A DNA stretch of 23,946 nucleotides from Syntrophobacteria bacterium (lineage in GTDB: Bacteria > Desulfobacterota > DSWW01), in NCBI GenBank assembly GCA_030145435.1, contig JAQYVQ010000173.1:1-23946 (forward strand), in the 5' to 3' direction. The notes under the pieces are model-generated. The model was given only the letters and a program-made list of their open reading frames with translations. It had not been told where the DNA came from and ran no database searches. Positions 17,526 to 23,946 of the stretch are shown in pieces (the stretch's first letter is position 1; every line of letters begins with the position of its first letter). The position numbers and the translations under genes are program-made.

Positions 17526-18143
17526 TCAGCTGTTCGAGGCGACCTTGAGGGGCTGATCCACCTCCCTGCCCGCGATCGAGTTGCGCCCTCCGCTCTTGGC
17601 GTCGTAGAGGGCCTGATCTGCGGCCCGGAGGAGGATCTCCGGGTCCTGCTCTCTTGCGGGAACCGTGGCAGCCACCCCAACGCTCACCGTTACGTAGCGG
17701 TTCGTGGGCGAAGCGGGATGGTCGATCTTCAGCGCTTCGACCGATTCACGGATCCTCTCGGCCACGAGATAAGCGCCGTCGAGATCCGTCTCGGTCAGGA
17801 TGATCGCGAATTCCTCTCCACCGTACCGCGTCACGAAGTCCCCGGGACGGAAGATCCCCTCCTGGAGGCCGCGTGCGACCTTCACCAGGCAAAGATCACC
17901 CTGGGGGTGTCCGAGGGTGTCGTTGTAGCGTTTGAAGTGGTCGATGTCCACGATGAGAAGGGCCAGTGGGCGATTCGCCCGGGCCTGGCGGAGCCACTCA
18001 AGGGCGTAGAGTTCGTCGAAGTGCCGACGGTTCGAGACCTGCGTGAGCGTGTCGGTCTTTGCCAGTTCCTGTAGTTCTTCCTCGACCTTCTGCTGTTCTG
18101 TCACGCGTCGTGGACGATACACACGGCCTGATGGCCGTGACAC
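17526..18143 (-). CDS. GGDEF diguanylate cyclase domain, probably the detached half of the preceding gene
   Basis: A 205-codon frame encoding a complete GGDEF domain, which makes c-di-GMP from two GTP. The linker helix EELQELAKTDTLTQVSNRR opens it. VDIDHFKRYNDTLGH carries the metal-binding acid and guanine-site residues, the active site is GGEEF (108-112), and an inhibitory I-site RPGD (99-102) precedes it. GTG starts are possible at 18143 or 18104, but neither has a ribosome binding site. The first residues after 18104 (VTEQQKVEEELQ) are the natural continuation of the PAS domain encoded upstream in another frame. I therefore read this as the C-terminal part of one receiver-PAS-GGDEF protein separated by a frame break. 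If expressed alone it would lack its sensory input. Confidence 0.82.
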   Translation of the reverse strand: MSRPSGRVYRPRRVTEQQKVEEELQELAKTDTLTQVSNRRHFDELYALEWLRQARANRPLALLIVDIDHFKRYNDTLGHPQGDLCLVKVARGLQEGIFRPGDFVTRYGGEEFAIILTETDLDGAYLVAERIRESVEALKIDHPASPTNRYVTVSVGVAATVPAREQDPEILLRAADQALYDAKSGGRNSIAGREVDQPLKVASNS

Positions 18144-18829
18144 GAGACCAGCCGCATCTCCGCGAACGCCTCCGCGTCCGTCGAGACGACAGGGGAGCGG
18201 TAGACCTCGAGGGATCCGACCTCCAGGCCCTTGTCGAGAAAGGCCGTCACCGTCTCCCCGATTTCTCTGGGCAGCGCATCGGCGATGTTGCGGCCCACCA
18301 TGTCCGGGGAAATCCGGATCTTCTCCCCGTGCGCCCCTGAGGTCAGGTCGAGAATCGTGCCTTCACGGCTGACGCGAAAGATGAAATCCGGTATGGAGTT
18401 CAGGGTCTCTCTCATCGTCTTCCGGTCTCTCTGCAAGACCTGGATGGCCTGTCGAACCCGCAGTTGGTTTTCGATTCTGCTCAGAGAGATCGACGTGCTC
18501 AAAGGCCGAAGGATGTAATCGTTGGCCCCGATCTCGAGCATTCTTACGATGAGGTTTCTGTCGGCACGATCCGTGACCACGACGATGGGGAGATCCTCGA
18601 AGCTGTGCCTCACCCGCAGCTTGGCCACGAGCTCGAGATCGGCCGTCTTCGGCTCGCCGATGTTGAAGAGAACCAGGCCACAGGCCTCTTCCTCGATCAC
18701 TTCGAGGGCTTCCTGCGTACCCGGGACTGCCTTGATCAGGTGCCCCTTCCGCTTCAGGGCCTCGGTGATGACCGAGTCGCCGTGTTCTTGCTTTCCAATG
18801 ACGAGGATACAAATTCCACAATCGTTCAT
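18101..18829 (-). CDS. Degenerate receiver-PAS protein (N-terminal part of a split diguanylate cyclase)
   Basis: A 242-residue protein. Residues 1-125 fold like a response-regulator receiver, but the acidic pair is replaced (LVIGKQEH). The phosphoacceptor is Asn56 (LVLFNIGEP) and the conserved Lys is Arg (YILRPLS), so phosphorylation is unlikely. A PAS domain follows (about 140-240), and the frame ends at CIVHDA just where a VTE linker would begin. That linker and a GGDEF domain are encoded immediately afterwards in a different frame. ATG 18829 is chosen because GGGAGAG stands seven bases upstream; the frame is open 38 codons further without support. The UGA overlaps a GTG of the GGDEF frame, so coupled translation is a weaker alternative. 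Confidence 0.8.
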   Translation of the reverse strand: MNDCGICILVIGKQEHGDSVITEALKRKGHLIKAVPGTQEALEVIEEEACGLVLFNIGEPKTADLELVAKLRVRHSFEDLPIVVVTDRADRNLIVRMLEIGANDYILRPLSTSISLSRIENQLRVRQAIQVLQRDRKTMRETLNSIPDFIFRVSREGTILDLTSGAHGEKIRISPDMVGRNIADALPREIGETVTAFLDKGLEVGSLEVYRSPVVSTDAEAFAEMRLVSCHGHQAVCIVHDA

Positions 18830-19004
18830 GTGTTTCTCTCCCAATTCGGGTCGCGAGGGGTAGGCCCTCAGGCGCGGGGCCGCTCCTTCTCGATACTGTA
18901 TCCATCGGACGATAACAGGGCGCTTCATTAGGTCCGAAAACAACGATCTGAAGTCGAGAACGTTTCCCTGGGAGCCTTGTTTGTGACGTTGCTGCGCGGG
19001 GGGG

Positions 19005-20408
19005 CTACCGGGGAGGGGCGGCGTCTTCCCGGACGGAGGGACGGGTGCCCAGAAAGGGCAGGAGGGCCGTGTTGAACCGGGCGAAGCGAGGCGGGTTCCA
19101 GTCGGCCCGGTCGCTCATGAGGAAGCCCAGCGTGGCCTCCCGATGCAGGGCGCCGTGGGTCCATCGCAGGGGCCCGCTGGCGATTTTCGACCCATAGTCG
19201 GTCATGCGGGCCCCGTACATGTACTCCGGGGACAGGGAGCAGGCAACGGAGGCCGGGTTCTCTACGAGCGCAAAGGCCTGTTCGAGGCGGAAGAAGGCAT
19301 CCGGGTACTCGCAGTCGGCCGAAGCCTCGAACCACGCCTCGTCCGGCAGGCAGTCGATGGTCTTTCCCGTCCGCTGCGAAAACGCATCGATCAAGGGCAG
19401 GTAGTGCAACGGGTCGCCGTGGAGCGGTTCATAGGACCAGCACTTCCCTTCCGGGGTGTTGTGACGACGGAACATTGCCTTGCCGTCCGTGCCCTCGATG
19501 ACCCAACCGCTCGGTGTTTCAAAGACGCAGAGATCGACGCCGGGCACATTTGCAAGGACTTCCGCAACCTGGGGCTTTATTTCGTCCCGGGTGTATGCCT
19601 CGAGGTTCGATACCAGGCCATAAGGCATCAGGACCACGTCGTCGGGACGCTTGAGCTTCTTCTTGTACCGGTACCCGGCCTTCTTCAAGGCCTTGAGCAC
19701 CGGTTTTCGGACGTTTATCAGAGGCTCTCCCCCTTCGACGCCGTGATCCGAGAGAATCACCACGTCAAAGGGCCGGTCCGGGTGCTCCTGCCGGACTTCC
19801 CGGAGCATGGTTTCCAGGGCCTCGAAGATGGGTCTCACGGCCTCCGGCCCGAGGAAATGCATCACCAGGTCTGTTTCCCCCACGTAGATCGTGTAGAGGT
19901 CTTTATCGCACGCAATGAAGCCGTCGATCCCCCTCCGTAGTTGCTCGATGCTCCCTTTTACAGGGTTCAGCGCGTTCAGGCCACCCACCGCAATGCCTGT
20001 CCGTGTAACATCAAAGAAACCCCTCCAGGGGAATTCGATTCGGTAGTAGCTGATCACGCCGCCGCCGCGCACCTTATTTCTGACCCAATCGTAGTGGAGG
20101 TTCTCATACCCCGGCGAGACCCCCACGCCGAAGGGCGCGATGAGGGCCGGGATGGCTACGTTCGTGCCCGAGGGAAACGTGCTGACCATGGGGACCGGAC
20201 CCTTCAGGTCCTGGAACAGCGCCGTCTCTTCCAGCGACGGGTTGGTGATCCGTTCCGCAGCCGCATACGGGATCGCATCCAGCAGGACAATAAGGGTCCG
20301 CCTGGCCGCTTCGGAAGAGGCCGTAGACGGTCCGGCCAGGCCGATCGCGATGAGTACCGCAAGAATTCCGGGAAGAAACCGTAGAAAAAACCGTGTGGAT
20401 CGAGTCAT
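19005..20408 (-). CDS. Exported alkaline-phosphatase-superfamily phosphodiesterase
   Basis: A 467-residue protein with a signal peptide (about 1-31, ending GPSTASS). It belongs to the type I phosphodiesterase/nucleotide pyrophosphatase branch of the alkaline phosphatase superfamily, which hydrolyses phosphate mono- or diesters with two metal ions. Metal ligands are visible as D44 (LIVLLDAIPY), D180 and H184 (GETDLVMHFLG), D221-H222 (LSDHGVEGG) and H418 (RWTHGAL). T77 in STFPSGTN is the likely nucleophile. It starts 12 bases after the arylsulfatase stop and has only a weak binding site, so it depends on that transcript. Location is periplasmic or secreted. The substrate is unknown. Confidence 0.85.
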   Translation of the reverse strand: MTRSTRFFLRFLPGILAVLIAIGLAGPSTASSEAARRTLIVLLDAIPYAAAERITNPSLEETALFQDLKGPVPMVSTFPSGTNVAIPALIAPFGVGVSPGYENLHYDWVRNKVRGGGVISYYRIEFPWRGFFDVTRTGIAVGGLNALNPVKGSIEQLRRGIDGFIACDKDLYTIYVGETDLVMHFLGPEAVRPIFEALETMLREVRQEHPDRPFDVVILSDHGVEGGEPLINVRKPVLKALKKAGYRYKKKLKRPDDVVLMPYGLVSNLEAYTRDEIKPQVAEVLANVPGVDLCVFETPSGWVIEGTDGKAMFRRHNTPEGKCWSYEPLHGDPLHYLPLIDAFSQRTGKTIDCLPDEAWFEASADCEYPDAFFRLEQAFALVENPASVACSLSPEYMYGARMTDYGSKIASGPLRWTHGALHREATLGFLMSDRADWNPPRFARFNTALLPFLGTRPSVREDAAPPR

Positions 20409-20420
20409 GAGAGGCTCTGA

Positions 20421-22061
20421 CTACCTGATTTCCACGATCGGTTGCTTTGCCGGGTACTTCTCGAAGGTCCGCATGTGCTCGGCCCGTACCTTCATCATGA
20501 TCGGTGCGAGCCACGTCTTCCGGATAATCATCGGCCTCCGCTCCCGGGGGTCGACGTACAGGTTGAAGGCGAAGGCCTTGTCGGCCGTTTCCACCGTTCC
20601 CTGGTTCATGCCCCCCATGGCGCTATAGCTGCCGTTGCCGATGTTTACGATGTGGGAGTAGATCTTGTATTCGCGCCACCGTATGGCGTGGAACCTGCCG
20701 TCAGACCAGTAATACACCACGTTACGATTCGAAAGGCCCTTGTCGGCCAGGAAGAACGAGGTCTGGTCGATGCCGTCGACGTAGCGATCCTTCGGGACCA
20801 GGTCCGCACGCCCTGCCAGGCCGAGGGAAGTGTTGAAGAAGTCGGCCAGGTCCACGAGCCCGTCCGAGACGCGGCCCGCCTTGATCGTCCCGGGCATCCA
20901 GACGATTCCGGAAACGCGGACGCCCCCTTCCCAACTCGTGCCCTTTGAGCCTCGCCACGGGGCGTAGCCTGCGTCCGGCCAGGTGTCCTCTTCCACACCG
21001 TTGTCCGAGGTGAACAGAACAAGGGTGTTTTCCGCCAGGCCCGTGTCCCGGAGTGTCTGCAGAATCTCTCCCGTGATGTCGTCCACCTCGACCATTCCGT
21101 CCTTGTACGGGTACTTGGACGGGGATTTCCCTGCATACCCCTCTGCCGGGTAGTTGTCGAAATGCACCTTGCTGAAGCAGTGCCAGAGGAAGAAGGGCTT
21201 GTCGCTCTCCGCCTGACGCTTGAGGAACTCCACCGAGTATTTCTTGAAGTCCTGGTCACAGTTGGCCAGCCCCGGGATGTCGAGGAGCTTCACGTTTTCC
21301 AGTTCCTCCCCCTTCTTGCCCTTAACGAGATGCTTGGAGAAGGGGAACTTCTCGATCGCTGCCCGGAAGAACGGATTGTTGGCGATCTCCGGGTTGAAAT
21401 AGGGGTCCCGCCACTCCGTGTAGATGTTGGCGACCCCGAGGAACCCGAAGAACTCGTCGAAGCCATTGTTTTGAGGCTGGTTTTCCCTGGTCTCCCCGAG
21501 ATGCCATTTCCCCACCGCAGCCGTCGTGTAGCCTGCCTTCTTGAGGAGGGTGGCGACCGTGACCTCGTCCCCGATTCCGCCAGGCTCCCCGTACATGGGC
21601 GGCCGGTAGATCCCGTGGCGGATGTTCAGGCGGCCGCTCAGCATGGTCGCCCGCGTGGGGGTGCAGGTGTGCTGGGAATACGTGGAGGTCAGCCGCAGCC
21701 CCTCGGCTGCCATCCTGTCGATCTTCGGCGTGGGCGCACCGACAGCCTCGCCCCCGCCGAAGCAACCCGGGTCGCCCCACCCCATGTCATCCACGAGCAG
21801 GACGATGATGTTCGGTTTCTTCCCGAACTTCTTCTCCAGGGCCTCGAGCTTGTTCGCGGCCTCCTTCGCCTGGTCCGGATGGGTGATGTAGGGCTGCAGG
21901 CTGTCCCGCTCCTTCGTGATCGGGGGGAAGGGGTTGTCCGGATGGAGCATCATTGCAGCCATCTGTGGGGATTCCGTGCACGGCGCCGTGGCCGGCTGTA
22001 GGGCCCAGCTCAGCAGAATGGCGCTTATGAGAAAAAAAACTCCGGCAATGCATTTCTTCAT
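20421..22061 (-). CDS. Exported arylsulfatase-type sulfatase
   Basis: A 546-residue type I sulfatase. A signal peptide (about 1-25) and a roughly 55-residue linker precede the catalytic fold. PNIIVLLVDDMGWGD supplies the calcium-binding Asp pair D91-D92. C133 in CTPTRATMLSGR is the Cys converted to formylglycine, with R137. GKWHLG and SDNG complete the active site. A formylglycine-generating enzyme must be encoded elsewhere. Start ATG 22061 follows GGAAGG by 8 bases, and a promoter lies at 22121-22150. It forms a two-gene operon with the phosphodiesterase. It probably releases sulfate from organic sulfate esters in the periplasm; the exact substrate cannot be read. A phosphonate monoester hydrolase activity is less likely given the C-x-P-x-R context. 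Confidence 0.9.
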   Translation of the reverse strand: MKKCIAGVFFLISAILLSWALQPATAPCTESPQMAAMMLHPDNPFPPITKERDSLQPYITHPDQAKEAANKLEALEKKFGKKPNIIVLLVDDMGWGDPGCFGGGEAVGAPTPKIDRMAAEGLRLTSTYSQHTCTPTRATMLSGRLNIRHGIYRPPMYGEPGGIGDEVTVATLLKKAGYTTAAVGKWHLGETRENQPQNNGFDEFFGFLGVANIYTEWRDPYFNPEIANNPFFRAAIEKFPFSKHLVKGKKGEELENVKLLDIPGLANCDQDFKKYSVEFLKRQAESDKPFFLWHCFSKVHFDNYPAEGYAGKSPSKYPYKDGMVEVDDITGEILQTLRDTGLAENTLVLFTSDNGVEEDTWPDAGYAPWRGSKGTSWEGGVRVSGIVWMPGTIKAGRVSDGLVDLADFFNTSLGLAGRADLVPKDRYVDGIDQTSFFLADKGLSNRNVVYYWSDGRFHAIRWREYKIYSHIVNIGNGSYSAMGGMNQGTVETADKAFAFNLYVDPRERRPMIIRKTWLAPIMMKVRAEHMRTFEKYPAKQPIVEIR

Positions 22062-22120
22062 GGCTCGATCCTTCCTTTGGATACGGTTTCCGAATCAGTT
22101 AACCGCCTTCGGCAGGAGAC

Positions 22121-22150
22121 AATCTAGGAAAGTGCGGGGCGGTTTGTCAA
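22121..22150 (-). promoter_or_regulatory. Predicted sigma70-type promoter of the sulfatase operon
   Basis: On the minus strand a perfect TTGACA (22150-22145) is followed after 18 bases by TAGATT (22126-22121), four of six matches to the -10 consensus. It begins one base after the stop of the DUF3786 gene and lies 60 bases before the sulfatase start. Called by eye only. Confidence 0.5.
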
Positions 22151-22885
22151 TCAGCCGGCAAAAGGCGTGGCAGGAGCTTCCCGACACAGACGGCGGCTCA
22201 GCAGGTTCACGGCAACGCCGATGGCATCTCCGGACAAGTGCTGGGGTGTACTACGATCGACCAGGATGGTCAGATTTGCGGGAAACTCCGTGTCGCCCAG
22301 CCAGAGGATATAGTCGACCGGAAACTTCGGAAAAATGTGAAAGCGGGCCGCTACGTCGCCCCCCCTGATGTGATCGCCTCCGAGGCGTTTCGAGGCATTC
22401 AAGAAGCCCTCACCGTCGTGCCCGAAGGCCTTCTCGATTCCGTGAATCTCCATGTCAAGGCCGTTTCGAAAGAGATCGAACCCTTTGAACAGGTCCCGGG
22501 GAAGGACCATGTCATAGCTTACGGGCTGATTCTGTGCGCTCACCAGGTAGACGAGGACCAGGAAGGGAAGCTGCCGGTCCCACTCGCCCCACGTCTCCGC
22601 GTTCTCCTGATGTGATTTGATGACCCTCTCGTCTACCGTGTCGATGCGCCAGCTCTCACTCAAGCTGGCGATTTGAATCGAGCCGTCCCCGGTAAGGGTC
22701 CCGCCACTGAAGGCGCACACCGTTTGGTTTTCCAGGTTTCTCAGCTTTTCCCAGAAGACTTGGGCGGTCTTCGGCCAGACGGCGCCGTCTATATTCTGGA
22801 ATTCACCGGCGATCGGGTCTTCGGCGTCCCCGGGCCTGAAGAACCCGCAAGGGTAGCAGAGATTGATTTTCGTATCCGTGGTCAT
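22151..22885 (-). CDS. DUF3786 domain protein
   Basis: A 244-residue cytoplasmic protein without signal peptide or membrane helix. The C-terminal two thirds fit my recollection of DUF3786, common in Desulfobacterota. The cues are LPFLVLVYL, VSYDMVLPRDLFKGFDLF, an SKRLGG segment, and FPKFPVDYILWLGDTEFPANLTILVDRST near 185-213. The N-terminal 60 residues, including CYPCGFF, look specific to this protein. The family has no assigned biochemical role; some members are joined to cobalamin- or Fe-S-related domains, none of which is seen here. Its ATG overlaps the ankyrin gene's TGA (ATGA), so the two are translationally coupled. Confidence 0.72.
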   Translation of the reverse strand: MTTDTKINLCYPCGFFRPGDAEDPIAGEFQNIDGAVWPKTAQVFWEKLRNLENQTVCAFSGGTLTGDGSIQIASLSESWRIDTVDERVIKSHQENAETWGEWDRQLPFLVLVYLVSAQNQPVSYDMVLPRDLFKGFDLFRNGLDMEIHGIEKAFGHDGEGFLNASKRLGGDHIRGGDVAARFHIFPKFPVDYILWLGDTEFPANLTILVDRSTPQHLSGDAIGVAVNLLSRRLCREAPATPFAG

Positions 22886-23679
22886 CGTATGCGATCCTTC
22901 GCCCCGGCCTTCTCGAGCAGCACGACAATGTCCGAGTATCGCCGGTTCTTCGCCAGGCTCAGAGCCGTCTGACCCTTGGCGGTTTGAACGTTCACGTCCG
23001 CGCCTCCGGTGATGAGTTCTTCGACAACCCCTGCATGCCCCTCAAAGGATGCGAACATCAGGGCCGTGGTACCCTCTTCGTTCTGGGCGTTCACATCAGC
23101 GCCTGCGGTGATGAGCTCCCGGACGACCCTCGCGTGCCCTTTCAGAGTCGCGGCGATCAGGGCGGTGTTGTCTTCTCTGTTCTTCGCGTTCAGGTAGACA
23201 CCGTTTGCTATGAGTTTCCTGACGATTTCGATATGTCCATTCTGGGATGCGAGCATCAGGACGGTGTCGGCATTGTTCATTCTCGCGTCCACGTCAGCGC
23301 CTTCAGCGATCAGCAGACCCGCTATCCTGGCATGTCCGTTCTGGGCCGCGGCGATCAGGGCCGTACCGCCGTCACTTGTTCTCGCATTCACGTCGGCGCC
23401 CTTGGCGATCAGCACCTGAACGATCTCGGTGTGTCCTTTAATGGATGCGGCCATCAGAGCCGTCCATCCATGTGCTATCGTGGCGTTGATATCAGCGCCA
23501 CGGTCGATGATTTCTTTGACGTTTTCGAGATCGCCCTCCCTGGCCGTATAGATGAGGGCCCGGTCCAGCTCCCCGGGCTTCGGGCCGGCACTCTCTGCGG
23601 GATGAGAGATCAAGCACATGCCGATTGCGAGGAACAGGGCGGCAAGAATGAGTTTCCGGGCATCCCGCAGCTCGTTCAT
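22882..23679 (-). CDS. Exported ankyrin-repeat protein
   Basis: A 265-residue protein. A signal peptide (about 1-31, ending HPAESA) shows export. It is followed by seven ankyrin repeats of 33 residues (about 38-262) with the usual GADVNA, G-x-TALM-A-A and GH-x-x-IV-x-x-LI elements. The last repeat is truncated after RRYSDIVVLLEKAG. Ankyrin repeats bind proteins, so the partner is probably periplasmic or on the outer membrane. ATG 23679 follows AGAAGGAGAAAGAT. It is coupled by a 4-base overlap to the DUF3786 gene, though that product has no export signal, so a direct complex between the two is not obvious. Confidence 0.9.
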   Translation of the reverse strand: MNELRDARKLILAALFLAIGMCLISHPAESAGPKPGELDRALIYTAREGDLENVKEIIDRGADINATIAHGWTALMAASIKGHTEIVQVLIAKGADVNARTSDGGTALIAAAQNGHARIAGLLIAEGADVDARMNNADTVLMLASQNGHIEIVRKLIANGVYLNAKNREDNTALIAATLKGHARVVRELITAGADVNAQNEEGTTALMFASFEGHAGVVEELITGGADVNVQTAKGQTALSLAKNRRYSDIVVLLEKAGAKDRIR

Positions 23680-23946
23680 ATCTTTCTCCTTCTAGAATAC
23701 CCGCTTCCGGGCTGGGGGATTGCCGCGGGCGATTTGCGCCCTCGCAATGTTCGCGATTGGTGCAAGGGACCCACGTTGATTGGATGCCAAGGGATTCCCG
23801 TTTTCACAGCCTTTTTAAGGGAGCAGTTTATTGCTCTTCTTGTGCCGTTTGCCACCTCTGTGAATGCTGTAGGATCAGCAAGTTAACCGCAGCACATCAA
23901 CAAGAAAAATCCATAAGATTATGGCGGTTTAGGCTGCGTCTCACAT
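23680..23946. other. Upstream region of the ankyrin gene, nothing recognised
   Basis: About 270 bases up to the window edge. The first bases hold the ankyrin ribosome binding site. The last 130 bases are more AT-rich than the rest of the window and contain only short open frames without family resemblance. A promoter for the ankyrin operon should lie here, but no clear -35/-10 pair could be picked. Confidence 0.4.

Noticed and set aside
23000..23560. A short direct-repeat array with about 99-base periodicity.
   Set aside because: The periodicity is explained by the 33-residue ankyrin repeats of the coding sequence; it is not a CRISPR or a satellite.
23680..23946. A possible insertion-sequence end in the AT-richer right edge.
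   Set aside because: No inverted repeat partner, target duplication or transposase-like translation could be seen in the available bases.

Overview
The window reads as chromosome from a moderately GC-rich Gram-negative bacterium. LptF/LptG and a heptosyltransferase-type glycosyltransferase require an LPS outer membrane. A DUF3786 protein, an ArsF/ArsG-type arsenical module and an IS91-type remnant together suggest a Desulfobacterota (former Deltaproteobacteria) member. That lineage call is inference from gene families; no rRNA, tRNA or CRISPR was seen.

Layout. 1-1445: an IS91-like transposase tail, a PaaI-type thioesterase and a small exported ORF with a probable frame slip. 1446-3664: an acyl-CoA dehydrogenase that lacks the usual catalytic Glu, then a beta-hydroxyacid dehydrogenase. 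3661-5077: a convergent DUF6165 gene, palindromic leader DNA and a NudC-type NADH pyrophosphatase. 5111-8159: a compact five-gene operon led by an ArsR repressor with a near-perfect 30-bp operator across its own promoter. It encodes a mini-thioredoxin, an ArsP/COG0701 permease, an exported CxxC protein of the ArsF type and a DsbD/CcdA-like ArsG-type membrane protein. 8286-11024: a membrane hybrid histidine kinase with two receivers and an HPt domain.

Reading leftward, 17255-11013 is one six-gene envelope operon: two membrane-anchored CX5R phosphatases, a GT39 glycosyltransferase, LptF, LptG and a GT9 glycosyltransferase. The content suggests LPS/lipid A decoration and export, with two probably periplasmic phosphatases as the unexplained parts. 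Upstream lie the last 27 codons of a lost short-chain dehydrogenase and a broken c-di-GMP signalling gene (degenerate receiver-PAS / GGDEF in two frames). 22061-19005 is a leftward arylsulfatase plus phosphodiesterase pair behind a recognisable promoter. 23679-22151 is a translationally coupled exported ankyrin-repeat protein and a DUF3786 protein.

The most distinctive systems are the ArsR-controlled redox/permease operon without ArsC, ArsB or ACR3, and the LPS-export operon carrying paired CX5R phosphatases. Several remnants and frame breaks (IS91 tail, small exported ORF, SDR tail, receiver-PAS/GGDEF) show local gene decay or sequence error.
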